A stretch of 63,156 nucleotides of DNA from Aureimonas endophytica (GCF_014642635.1 NZ_BMIQ01000003.1:1-63156); one strand, 5' to 3'. Positions 51,263-59,124 are shown, numbered from the stretch's first letter. Program-made: numbers and translations. The notes: a model not told the origin generated them from the sequence alone.

Positions 51263-51535
51263 TCAATTCTCCGCCTTCATCTTTCCAACAATATAGATCG
51301 CAACGATTTCGAGGACAAAGCCTGCGGCTACGGCGAGCATGATGTGCTGCCCGTCAGGTTTAGCAGCGGCTGGATCGAACATATACTGAAGTCCTCCGAC
51401 ACTAAGGATGGCAAGCGCCAAGGCCTGATTGGACGAGGCGGAAAGTTTCAGGCGCTCGTTGAGACGCTTGGCTTTCAGTTTCCGCTTTTCGACCTCGCCT
51501 TTAATGAACGGCGGAAGACGTTTATTCGCGGTCAT
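51263..51535 (-). CDS. Small two-helix membrane protein, unrecognised
   Basis: A 90-residue protein with a basic amphipathic N-terminus (PPFIKGEVEKRKLKAKRLNE) and two hydrophobic helices (NQALALAILSVGGLQYMF and MLAVAAGFVLEIVAIYIVG). It starts at an ATG at 51535; longer in-frame reading upstream is GC-rich and non-homologous. It is immediately followed by a 41-residue single-span protein gene. The pair sits between the complete IS and a GC-rich non-coding segment. Function unknown. Confidence 0.55.
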   Translation of the reverse strand: MTANKRLPPFIKGEVEKRKLKAKRLNERLKLSASSNQALALAILSVGGLQYMFDPAAAKPDGQHIMLAVAAGFVLEIVAIYIVGKMKAEN

Positions 51536-52259
51536 GGATAGCTTCGTTAGGAGGGCGTGAAATCGGAGCCTGCGCAGGGCCGCCTGCGGCGAGTTTTGTC
51601 TGGATGAGGCCGCCGTCAGGCGATGCCCGGTGATGCGAATGCTGGTCTGCTCGTGGAAGCGATCGAGGACCGCATAGAGCCCGTCCATGCCGGCGCCGGG
51701 GATGCGCGCCGCGACCAGCATGTCATCGTGGATCGAGAACCAGGTTCCGCCGCCCTTCGCTCCGGTGAAAGTCTCCTGACATTCACCGGAGCGAAGGGAG
51801 GGGGGGGCAGCCCCCCGAGAGGCCGCGGCCGGGACGCTCAAGGGGTTGGCGGCCGGGAAAAGCGGAAGGTTCGGCGCAAAGCGCTGAAAGCCGTTTTCCT
51901 CGGATGAGGCCGAAGGCCGATCCGACGCGGGCTCGCCCGCGCTTGCCCCTTGAACGGCACGTGCACGTGCGCTTGGGACGATCCGAAACAGCCAGAATGC
52001 TGGCCAGCGACAGCTCGTCGTCCCTGCCGACGTCGCGCGCCTGCGCGCGCCCTTCCCGAGGCCCCCGGCCCCGGCCCGGCGCCGCCCGAAGCCCCGCATC
52101 GCCCTGCCTTCGGGCCGTCCCGTGCCGAGGCATTCGCCCGCGTGAGCGATCGTCACCCGAAGGGCCGAGACCCGCACGGGGCTCGGGGAGCGAAGCGAGT
52201 AGAGCGCGATCCAAAAAGGCACGCCCGATTGCTCGCAATCGAATTCGGCCTGGCGGTCG
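51536..52259. other. GC-rich segment with large hairpins and decayed coding sequence
   Basis: About 720 bp without a supported gene. Near 51600-51740 the minus strand reads WFSIHDDMLVAARIPGAGMD then TSIRITGHRLTAASS, which looks like a degraded protein fragment. At 51753-51769 and 51782-51798 lies a perfect 17-bp inverted repeat (CCCTTCGCTCCGGTGAA) with a 12-nt loop, followed at once by a G8/C6 hairpin. Further right are CGCGCGCC runs and ACGTGCACGTGC. This could hold a transfer origin or replication site of a mobile element, or merely element ends. Confidence 0.4.
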
Positions 52260-52579
52260 TCACACAGCTTCCGAAGGAGCATTCCCCGTCGGGATCGGGA
52301 TTGCCGCAAGGCCGATGCCCATAGCTTTCATGACCTTGAGAACCGTTGCGAACTCGGATTCCCGCTCTCTTCGAGAGATCGGTAGAGGCTTTCACGAGAG
52401 ACTTTGGCCTCTTCGGCGACGGCCTTCATTCCGAGGGAACGCGCGACGGCTTGGAGTGCCTTTCGGATGATGACGGGATCACCGTCCTTTATAGCCGCCG
52501 AGACATAGCCTGCGCGATCCTCAGGCGTTTTAAGGAAGTCGGCAGCATCGTATTTCTCGAGTTCACTAATTTCGACCAT
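52260..52579 (-). pseudogene. HigA-type addiction-module antidote, frameshifted near its C-terminus
   Basis: The intact part encodes an antidote-type helix-turn-helix protein: EISELEKYDAADFLKTPED, then AVARSLGMKAVAEEAKVSRE and SLYRSLEESGNP. The frame then shifts, giving SSQRFSRS and a stop. One frame over, the family C-terminus continues exactly as ESEFATVLKVMKAMGIGLAA to a stop at 52260. A single missing base at about 52354 accounts for it. The restored protein is 106 residues, the normal family length. The truncated 83-residue form keeps the helix-turn-helix and could be partly active. Confidence 0.75.
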
Positions 52580-52581
52580 AC

Positions 52582-52899
52582 CTAATCCTCCAAGTCGGCG
52601 GCCAATTCCTTGGTCTTGCGGAAATAGCTCTGTTGGATGCTCTTGTCACCTCCACAAACCAGAATGACGACTACGTTGCCTCGCTGGCTATAGTAGACAC
52701 GGTATCCGGGTCCGAGGTCGGAACGCAATTGTGAAACACCGTCCCCAATGCTTTTGTGATCGCCGAAGCGGCCGTCATCCATTCCCAATATCGCCGCGAG
52801 CCTGTCGTTCCTCAATCTCCATGCGATCGCGGATATCAGCCATGTCGCGGACATTGAGAACATGCTTCGGAACGCATTTCCCGATGATCTCGACATCAT
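52582..52899 (-). CDS. RelE/ParE-type addiction-module toxin (Gp49-like), N-terminus scrambled
   Basis: A 105-residue protein whose C-terminal 65 residues are a clear toxin: FGDHKSIGDGVSQLRSDLGP, YRVYYSQRGNVVVILVCGGD. The N-terminal segment (SRSSGNAFRSMFSMSATWLI) does not fit. In the next frame the same DNA reads VEIIGKCVPKHVLNVRDMAD, which does look like this family's start, so two compensating shifts (near the ATG and near 52840) may have garbled residues 3-22. It precedes the frameshifted antidote gene by 2 bp. Ribonuclease activity is uncertain. Confidence 0.6.
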   Translation of the reverse strand: MMSRSSGNAFRSMFSMSATWLISAIAWRLRNDRLAAILGMDDGRFGDHKSIGDGVSQLRSDLGPGYRVYYSQRGNVVVILVCGGDKSIQQSYFRKTKELAADLED

Positions 52900-53002
52900 T
52901 CGCGATACGGTTGTGGCCGTTCATTCTATTCACGTCGGCATCATGCGTGAGCTCGACTTCCATTGATCCGATAAACGTGCTGCGGCATCGAAGAGTTGTG
53001 CG

Positions 53003-53787
53003 ATGATTACCGTCGTGGAAGCGGAGACCGTCCGGCAACTCGATGATGCCGCAGCCCTGCGCTACAGCCCTGCGCTACTCGGCCTTCATTGACGGGGGGC
53101 CGAAGGCTGGCATTTTCAACCACGCAGCACGTGAAATCACCCCATTCGATCTGCTCGATCGCACCCGGAACCTCGTGGCCTATGCAGGCGGCAAACCGGT
53201 CGGGACGATGCGGATCGTCCTGCCGGACGCCAGGCAGTCGGCTCGTGAAGGCACACGCTTCAATCTCCCGATGGAACAATCGCTGCATTTTCGAGAAGTG
53301 CCGGAGGGCGCCCGCATCGCTGAAGTCGGCCGTCTGGCGATCCATGTAGATCACAGAGGCAGCGATGTTATCCGCCTGCTCTATAAGTCGGTGCATCGGA
53401 TAATGTCGGAACACGACATCCGATACTACGCGGGCAGCTCGCTGACGGGCGCAAGTCGCATAGAAGAAGCGATATCCTATTATCGGACGTTACTCAGCCA
53501 TGGCTTCGCGTCCAAGGATATCATCGCGGAGCCGAGGTCGTGCAGCGATACCGACGACCAGCATGAGCCGATTTTTAGAGCTTCCTCTCGGTGATACTGA
53601 CCATGCAGAGGAGACGCGTGACATGGGGTCGCTGCCGGCCTTGATCAGATACTATGTCCGCATCGGACTGCTTACCTGTGGTAGACCGTTCTACGATCCT
53701 GAATTCGACGAATGCTTCCTGCCGTTGGTTGGAACGCCGGACACCCTGCTCACGGTCAAATTCTGCGGCAGGACGATCAAAGAATAG
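53003..53787 (+). pseudogene. GNAT / N-acyl-amino-acid synthase (FeeM)-like acyltransferase, broken by a 13-bp duplication and a second shift
   Basis: The gene starts MITVVEAETVRQLDDAAALR at 53003. A 13-bp direct duplication then throws it out of frame; with one copy removed it continues as YSAFIDGGPKAGIFNHAARE, the acyltransferase core with RIAEVGRLAIHVDHRGSDVI. Near 53563 a second one-base shift moves to the frame of FLELPLGDTDHAEETRDMGS and SLPALIRYYVRIGLLTCGRP ending at 53787. EVGRLA and the layout resemble FeeM/LuxI-fold N-acyltransferases that make acylated amino-acid signals or lipids. Restored length is about 257 residues. The specific product is inference. Confidence 0.65.
53053..53078. 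repeat. 13-bp tandem duplication inside the acyltransferase gene
   Basis: AGCCCTGCGCTAC occurs twice head-to-tail (53053-53065 and 53066-53078). Because 13 is not a multiple of three, the duplication alone destroys the reading frame, and its loss would restore it. Confidence 0.9.
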
Positions 53788-53796
53788 CATACGCCC

Positions 53797-54186
53797 ATGC
53801 AGTCAACGGTCTTGGTTACCGATGAAGATCCACATACGGTCTTGCTGATTAAATTGGCTGTTCAGACCACCAGTCTACCTGTCGACTTTCGCAGTGTTAC
53901 GAGAAGAGGCGACTACGTTGCCAGCCTGTCGCAGCCATCCCCGGACGTATTGATAACTGAGCTTTCCCTGCCGTGGGGCAATGGCTTTGGCGTTGCCGGC
54001 AGATATCGACAGGCGGGTTTTTCATGCCCGATCATCATGCTCACCGCCGTTGGCGACGAAGAGGTTGCCGTCAACGCGATCAAGCGGGGTTTTCACGACT
54101 ATATTTACTTCGCATCCGATTGGGAGCGACTGCTGCCGCGCGCTATTGAGTCCGCTATCCAAGGTCTCCCAAGCCCATTTTCGTGA
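53797..54186 (+). CDS. Stand-alone response-regulator receiver with Glu at the phosphorylation site
   Basis: A 129-residue single-domain receiver. Strand 1 and the acidic triad (VLVTDEDPHTV), the Thr of IIMLTAVGDEE and the A-x-x-G-x-x-D segment (AIKRGFHDYIYF) are in place. The phospho-acceptor is Glu55 in DVLITELSLPWGNGF where Asp is expected, and the conserved Lys is replaced in HDYIYFAS. It is therefore likely not phosphorylated and may mimic the active state. It begins 9 bp after the acyltransferase pseudogene, suggesting they were one operon. No output domain. Confidence 0.75.
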   Translation: MQSTVLVTDEDPHTVLLIKLAVQTTSLPVDFRSVTRRGDYVASLSQPSPDVLITELSLPWGNGFGVAGRYRQAGFSCPIIMLTAVGDEEVAVNAIKRGFHDYIYFASDWERLLPRAIESAIQGLPSPFS

Positions 54187-54218
54187 TTCAATGCCCAGCG
54201 CTCCTCGGCCCATGACGC

Positions 54219-54542
54219 TCAAACGAGGTGCTGAAGGCCATGCTTTTGGACTAGGGAGAGCAGCTTGAGCGCTAGGCCACTTGGCTTCTTGGCGCCTGTC
54301 TCCCACTTTTCGACGGTGCTTTCGCTCGTGTTGAGGTAGCGGGCAAATACAGGTTGGCTTACGTTGTTCGCCTCGCGGAGTTGCTTGATCTGCGCGGGCT
54401 CGATCTGAGGCGGGACGGTCAGGTACGACTCGTCAAACCGGCGCATTGTCGCTTTGTCGATGGTTCCTGCCCGAAGCATGCCTGCGGCGCTGCTATGGAT
54501 CGCCTCGAAGGCATCGCTCTTGTATTTATGGCTTTTGCCCAT
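54219..54542 (-). CDS. XRE-family antitoxin (HigA-like), intact
   Basis: A 107-residue protein. An N-terminal helical region (YKSDAFEAIHSSAAGMLRAG, MRRFDESYLT) precedes the helix-turn-helix IKQLREANNVSQPVFARYLN followed by TSESTVEKWETGAKKPSGLA. The DNA-binding architecture is that of antitoxins paired with RelE-type toxins encoded upstream. The toxin gene here is destroyed, yet this gene has no visible defect. Its start overlaps the last codons of the toxin frame. Confidence 0.8.
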   Translation of the reverse strand: MGKSHKYKSDAFEAIHSSAAGMLRAGTIDKATMRRFDESYLTVPPQIEPAQIKQLREANNVSQPVFARYLNTSESTVEKWETGAKKPSGLALKLLSLVQKHGLQHLV

Positions 54543-54876
54543 GGCATACTTTCATTAATTCGTTGGCCGCGAGTTCCATACCGATGTCTTCATCGGAATT
54601 GGCTGCATAGAGGCCAGCCAGTTTACAAAGGCGTCTAATTCATCGGCGCCTATGTCCCACCTGTCCTTTTTCGCGAACAGGCATGCATAGACCTAATATT
54701 CCACCCTGCGCCAGAATGATGCTGCGGCTCCTGTTCTTGTTGAGACGTTTCTTGAAAACGACTCCACCTAAGTCGTCCGTCTGCCCCTTCATGACCTCTG
54801 CTATCGCCTCACAAAGTTCGTTATCCGCGATGAGCGCCTTCTTTGCCGCCTTGGCGAACTAGCGGGTTTTGAACAT
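54540..54876 (-). pseudogene. RelE/ParE-family toxin destroyed by nonsense and frameshift mutations
   Basis: From the ATG at 54876 the translation reads MFKTR, stop, FAKAAKKALIADNELCEAIA, DDLGGVVFKKRLNKNRSRSI, then loses frame at GG. The family motif continues one frame over as VYACLFAKKDRWDIGADELD, with a TAG where Trp (YWVYA) is expected, and ends in a third frame with DEDIGMELAANELMKVCHGQ. Both stops are TAG where the family has Trp, consistent with TGG-to-TAG changes. The stretch is visibly less GC-rich than the window. The antitoxin downstream is intact. Confidence 0.75.
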
Positions 54877-54908
54877 ACGCGCGGTTTCCTGAGCTTCGAG
54901 CATGTTCG

Positions 54909-55846
54909 TTATGTAGCACCAGGTGCTATTGACCTCAAGGTGTCGACATGGCGGGTCCCGCCCGAAGCATTGAAGGCCGTTTTCGCGATGGCGTCTCCTC
55001 GGCCGTCCCATGATCTGAACGAGACGGAAGTCGCGAGCATCATGCGAATTCCTCGAGCATGTCGCCGAGATCTGCTCGCAACCGCTTTCGCAGCGCCTCC
55101 TTCCCCTACGTTCGACAGAGCGGCCCCAACGGACAGCATCGCCTCGATGCCTTCGCCGCAACCAAGAACACGACCGATGCGGCCGAACCTGACGGCGTTA
55201 CCATAGAGGGTGCCGAGGACGCGCTTGGCCTCCTTGATGTCCGCCACGGCTCCGCGATCGGTATCGAGCCAGCAGCGCGCCACACCGGTGATCTGCCCGG
55301 CATTGTCGGTGATGCGAGCCAGCAAGGCCGGCAGTTCCCGCAGTTCGTTCGTCTCGTGGTCCCGAAGATAGGCGGCGGGATGGAAGGCAAGAGCGGAGCC
55401 GAACCGTTCGATGTCGCGATTGCGAAGATAGCGCTCCGCGACGGTGCCGGCGATCGGCTTGGCGGCGTAGAACAGTCAGGCCGCCTTCTCCTGGTTCGAC
55501 ATGTCTCGCTTGCCCTTGCCCATCGGCGCCGCCGCCGGCGTCACGCGGATCAGGTCGGGCTTGCGAAGGAAGCTTCGCGCATGACCTCGGCAAAGGAGCG
55601 TGCGCCGGTGACGTGCGGAATGAGATCGAGGAGATCGCCGCGCTGGCCGGTGGCATAGTCCTGCCACTTGCCCGCCGGTCGATTGCCCTGATCGTGGAGA
55701 CGCACGGCTAGGCTGCCGCCGCGGGCGCCGGTCACATCTCCGACCTGCCAGAAATTTCCAGCCGGTCGCCCGGCGGGCAGGTAGGCCCGGCAGAAGCTCT
55801 CGGCATGCGCGCCGAGCTCGCGCGCGTTATCGCTTGCGGTGTCCAT
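54909..55846 (-). pseudogene. Toprim-domain plasmid/ICE primase-like protein, multiply frameshifted
   Basis: The 5' part encodes ARELGAHAESFCRAYLPAGR, NFWQVGDVTGARGGSLAVRL and GKWQDYATGQRGDLLDLIPH, the zinc-less N-terminal region of the toprim proteins carried by alphaproteobacterial conjugative elements. After a shift near 55565 and a stop at 55476, a third frame gives LARITDNAGQITGVARCWLD, TDRGAVADIKEAKRVLGTLY and VLGCGEGIEAMLSVGAALSN, the start of the toprim domain. The toprim acidic motifs after EGIEAM are lost. At least two frameshifts and a stop make it non-functional. Confidence 0.7.
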
Positions 55847-55929
55847 GTTCTGAAATCCCCTGACACGTCCGACAGCGTAGGAAGGCGGAGGCGCGGCGGC
55901 CTCCGGCCCTCTCTCGACCGATGGTTCGG

Positions 55930-56632
55930 TCACGCAGCCAGCGTCTGGCTCTCGCTCTCCGCCTGCGGATAGCTCTGGATCAGGCGTTCCAGGGTTTGAA
56001 CGCTCTTCGCCAGCGGGACGAATACCCGCGTCTGCCACGGGATGATCTCCGTCACGCATCCGAGCTGCTTCAGGAGTTGCACGTGCGACGGGTGGAACCC
56101 TACCACCTCAATTCGAAACGCGCCCATAATCCGGGAGCGGCGAATGCGGAGTCTTTCGACGAGATCGACGGTCATGCCGCGATCCGTGACGGCATCGGCG
56201 ATTTCCGGAGCGGTAAGACGGACCTTGCAGGTGATGCCGAGCTTGGCGAACAGCCTTGGGAGATCGGCGGGTGCGATAAGGCGACCGATGATCCGCTCGC
56301 CGTCCTCGGTCTGGAGCCGGTAGACGCACGCATTGTAGGAGGGAGGGCAGCTTGTCCCAGATCGGGAGCAGCAGGCCGGAGATGACGGTGATGGTCGACA
56401 CCTTGAACTCCGGCACCTGATCGACCTCGGCTTGCCACGCGGCCTCGAAGGGAAGGTCGCGCGCCGGTTTCCAATGTGTTTTCTCGAACTCGCGCTCGAG
56501 CATGACCTCGATCTGCATCGGTCGGACGAGCTGTACGCGCGGAAGGATGGCGCCATCCTCGTCCATTGTCGACGAGGCCGGCAGGACGAGCGCGGCGCGC
56601 CCCGGTTGCTCGTTGATGTTGAGTTCGCCCTT
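55930..56632 (-). pseudogene. Strawberry-notch family protein, C-terminal remnant
   Basis: From the junction at 56632 the frame reads KGELNINEQPGRAALVLPAS, QLVRPMQIEVMLEREFEKTH and AAWQAEVDQVPEFKVSTITV, the C-terminal region of the very large strawberry-notch helicase/methylase proteins of plasmids and ICEs. A shift at about 56340 moves to a second frame, VYRLQTEDGERIIGRLIAPA through FRIEVVGFHPSHVQLLKQLG, ending at 55930. The full proteins exceed 1,300 residues, so more than 80 percent is missing. An IS701 remnant replaces the upstream part. Confidence 0.7.
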
Positions 56633-57185
56633 CATCGCCAGCGCCGGCTTGGTGGCAAAACCGAACTCCTCCGGCATATGCGCCGCCGTCAGCCGCTCAC
56701 GATCGCCCGTCCAGGCCTTCGGCAGATACAGCGCACGGTCGATGAAGGCATGGCCGCGCCGCGAGGCATAGGCCGCAAAGACCCCGATCTGGCAATTGGT
56801 GATCTTTCCCGCCGAGCCGCTGTACTGGCGACCGACACAGCAGGACGCGCTCACGTGCTTCAGGAACCCGGTCTCATCCAGTACGAGCGCCGCATCATCG
56901 TTACCCAGATGCTTAACGACGTAATCCCGTACGATGTCGCGCAAGGCACCGGCACCCCAGCGACCCCGTCCCAGGGTGGCCTGTTGTCGCCAAGGCCCAA
57001 GGGTCCCCCGCCGCCTCCGCCCGCCTCCACGCGGTCTTGCGCCGTTCCTCGCCCAGCAAGCCGTCCAGAAACTGCCCCGCCGAGGCCACGACGCGATCGT
57101 GGGTGAACAAAGGCCGCATCTGCCCCTTCAGGTCCCGCAGCGACGACGCTCAAAACTCCGGTGTCTCCTCGATCGATGCCACCAT
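56633..57185 (-). mobile_element. IS701-type transposase gene remnant
   Basis: Read leftward from an ATG at 57185: MVASIEETPEF, a TGA stop, ASSLRDLKGQMRPLFTHDRV, ASAGQFLDGLLGEERRKTAW; then a frame change near 57000 leads to ALVLDETGFLKHVSASCCVG, RQYSGSAGKITNCQIGVFAA and YLPKAWTGDRERLTAAHMPE. This is the N-terminal 60 percent of an IS701-family transposase with the catalytic LDETG Asp. It carries one in-frame stop and at least one frameshift, and ends abruptly at ATKPALAM where strawberry-notch sequence takes over in frame. Confidence 0.75.
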
Positions 57186-57218
57186 CGCCCTGATCTCCAT
57201 CCACTGTCATGACACCCT

Positions 57219-57596
57219 GTGGATTTAGACCGGAAGAAAAAACGCAACTATAGCGCTAGCTTGGGCGATCTATCGCTTGATCCAGGCCTGGTCGCAGCCG
57301 TTTGCAATGTCTCGTTGCGGCGACTGCAGGAACTGCTCAGCGAGGAAGGCCACAGCATCTCCGATTGGATCTGGGAGCGGCGCCTCGTCAGAGCATCCAC
57401 GATGCTGCGAGATTCTACCTTCGTAGATCGGCGAATCAGCAACGTCGCCTTCGCTCGTGGTTTCGTCAACCACACGCATTTCTCAAGCCGTTCCAAGGCT
57501 CGTTTTGGGGTCTCGCCGCGCGGCTTCCGAGCGCGAGAAACTCAAGCTGTTACCGGGGGTTGGAGAAGTGGATGCCCCCACAAACAGCTTGCCTAG
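57219..57596 (+). pseudogene. AraC-family regulator, C-terminal DNA-binding domain only
   Basis: The first 105 residues match an AraC/XylS DNA-binding domain: SLGDLSLDPGLVAAVCNVSL, RRLQELLSEEGHSISDWIWE, FARGFVNHTHFSSRSKARFG and VSPRGFRAR. The N-terminal ligand domain (about 200 residues) is absent, and the gene begins 34 bp from the IS701 remnant, so insertion or deletion there probably removed it. The C-terminal 20 residues are non-homologous. Expression would need a new promoter. Confidence 0.65.
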
Positions 57597-57626
57597 AACT
57601 CGTCCGAAATGGATCGAGTGATCGGC

Positions 57627-58040
57627 TCAGCCCGATCGATACACGCGCTGGAGCGCATGACGCCGCGCCACGAACTCGCGCATCAGCGGCAGGAAGAAGG
57701 CCTTGCTGAAGTGTCCGAGCGGCGGCTCCGGCTCGAGATAGAAGGAGCGGCCGACGATATCGACGTTGTACTCGTCGAGGACGATCCAGAGCTGCAAATC
57801 CGTGTCCAAGCCAGCCCGGCGCTTTTCCATCGCCGGGATTTCCTTGGCGAAGCGGCCTTTCTCGGGCGGCTTGGTCGTGATCGGGAAGATGAACAGCGCA
57901 TCGCCGGTGGGCCGCGCCATTCGCACCCCGACGGCGACGGGCCGCATCTTGCGCCCTTCCGTTTCGCCTCGGTCGGCCTCGCGCGCCCAGAGGTATGGAT
58001 AGAGGATGACGCTGGCAGTCTTGAGCTCCTCGAACGTCAT
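57627..58040 (-). CDS. Putative toxin of a Phd/YefM-linked toxin-antitoxin pair
   Basis: A 137-residue protein encoded directly after, and overlapping by 4 bp (ATGA), a Phd-type antitoxin gene. It has KMRPVAVGVRMARPTGDALF followed by IFPITTKPPEKG, a pattern reminiscent of the RPVxVV strand and downstream loop of PemK/MazF-like RNases. The C-terminus contains YNVDIVGRSFYLEPEPPLGH. I do not recognise the family with certainty; the toxin role comes from gene order and operator. No defects are visible. Confidence 0.65.
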   Translation of the reverse strand: MTFEELKTASVILYPYLWAREADRGETEGRKMRPVAVGVRMARPTGDALFIFPITTKPPEKGRFAKEIPAMEKRRAGLDTDLQLWIVLDEYNVDIVGRSFYLEPEPPLGHFSKAFFLPLMREFVARRHALQRVYRSG

Positions 58041-58294
58041 GACCGGTCCTCGCCGCCCTCTCCTCCGTAGGCTTCGACCGCCGCCTCGAACTCGTCGAAG
58101 AGATCGTCGGGCATGGTTTCGAGCGTTCCGGCGCGCCGCGGATCGCGGTTGCCATTGAGCTTGTGGAAATGGTCGATGCTCATGAGAACGAACTTCGGCT
58201 TGTTGCGCCGGGTGATGAACACGGGCTCCCTGATGGCCGCTTCCGTGACTTCCCCGACCTGCTTGTTGAGATCCGCGGTGCTGAATGAGCGCAT
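58037..58294 (-). CDS. Phd/YefM-family antitoxin
   Basis: An 85-residue antitoxin: RSFSTADLNKQVGEVTEAAI then REPVFITRRNKPKFVLMSID is the Phd/YefM DNA-binding fold, followed by an acidic C-terminus (MPDDLFDEFEAAVEAYGGEG) that would wrap and block the partner toxin. The ATG at 58294 lies 15 bp from a perfect palindrome likely to be its operator. It overlaps the toxin gene. All features are intact. Confidence 0.85.
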   Translation of the reverse strand: MRSFSTADLNKQVGEVTEAAIREPVFITRRNKPKFVLMSIDHFHKLNGNRDPRRAGTLETMPDDLFDEFEAAVEAYGGEGGEDRS

Positions 58295-58308
58295 GAGACG
58301 AGCCTCCG

Positions 58309-58343
58309 ATCCATGAAATCCATATAACATGGATTTCATGGAT
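58309..58343. promoter_or_regulatory. Perfect 15-bp inverted-repeat operator of the Phd-type TA operon
   Basis: ATCCATGAAATCCAT and its exact complement flank a 5-bp ATAAC centre, ending 14 bp before the antitoxin start codon. Perfect arms of this length directly upstream are typical of TA autoregulation by the antitoxin and the toxin-antitoxin complex. Confidence 0.8.
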
Positions 58344-58572
58344 ATGGCGCCGGGCGCGCCGCAGCCCTCATCGATATGGTGCCTTCGAATGTCCGGCGTC
58401 CCGACGGCCCGCCCCAGTGCGTCGACATGCGAACCCGCACCGGCCGAGTATCGGCCAGCTGCGCCAGGCGCTCGATCGTCGCCAGCTCCTCGTCGTTCGC
58501 CTTGCCGAACACCTCGATGTCCACCCAATGGCCGCTGCGGCCGACGTGGCTGTCCCGCAGACGGTGGTTTGA

Positions 58573-59124
58573 GGAGGTGTAGAAGCTCTCGTTCGGCTCC
58601 TTGAGGCGACCTATTTCGGCATCATCCGGGACAACGGGCGCCTTGAAGCCGTGCTCGATGTGCTGCAGGAGATCCGCGGGCATCGTCTAACGGCGGCCAT
58701 CGTCGGCAGCGTGGCTGATGGAGCTGCGCCCTATGTGACGACGATGCGGGCCCGGGCGGAAGCGCTCGGTGCCACGCTCCACCTCGACGCCGATCCGATC
58801 ACGGTCGCGGAGATCCTGTCCGCGTCGAAACTGGCTTTCCTGCCCTACGAGGATGGAATTTCGTCCAGGCGCGGGACGGCGCTCGCCGCCATAGCGAATG
58901 GAACGCTCGTCGTGACGACGCCACCGCGAGCGGCCGCGGATGATCACTTCCGCGATCTCTGCGTGCTGGGCGAGAACACGGAGGAGCTGGCGAGGCAAGT
59001 CGAAGCGGTCCTCGTCTCCGCCGATTCCTTCGAAGGGATGCGAGCGGCGGCGCAGGCCTTTGCCCGAAGCCAGGACTGGGCCTCGATCGCGGAGCGCTAT
59101 CGGGCGATCTTACCCTCCGGATGA
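58573..59124 (+). pseudogene. Glycosyltransferase C-terminal remnant
   Basis: After a stop at 58570-58572 the frame runs TYFGIIRDNGRLEAVLDVLQ, HRLTAAIVGSVADGA, LHLDADPITVAEILSASKLA and FLPYEDGISSRRGTALAAIA, ending RSQDWASIAERYRAILPSG. This is the C-terminal nucleotide-sugar-binding half of a GT4-like glycosyltransferase. The N-terminal half (about 180-200 residues) is absent, so it is a remnant. Neighbouring sequence is unrelated TA modules. Confidence 0.6.

Noticed and set aside
51009-51266. 85-codon minus-strand frame MICRASTRLSLSACSVW
   Set aside because: It overlaps, in a different frame, the more protein-like 41-residue membrane ORF and is Arg/Ser-rich like other shadows.
53043-53594. 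A 183-codon plus-strand frame beginning MMPQPCATALRYSAF as a stand-alone acetyltransferase
   Set aside because: Its first residues arise from the 13-bp duplication read in the wrong frame; the natural start is in another frame at 53003, so it was treated as part of a broken gene.
58336-58683. A 115-codon minus-strand frame starting MPADLLQHIEHGFKAP and containing HWVDIEVFGKANDEEL
   Set aside because: It overlaps both the TA operator and the glycosyltransferase remnant on the other strand. The middle looks somewhat protein-like, but no family or ribosome-binding site supports it; it could be a fragment cut at the same 58570 junction.
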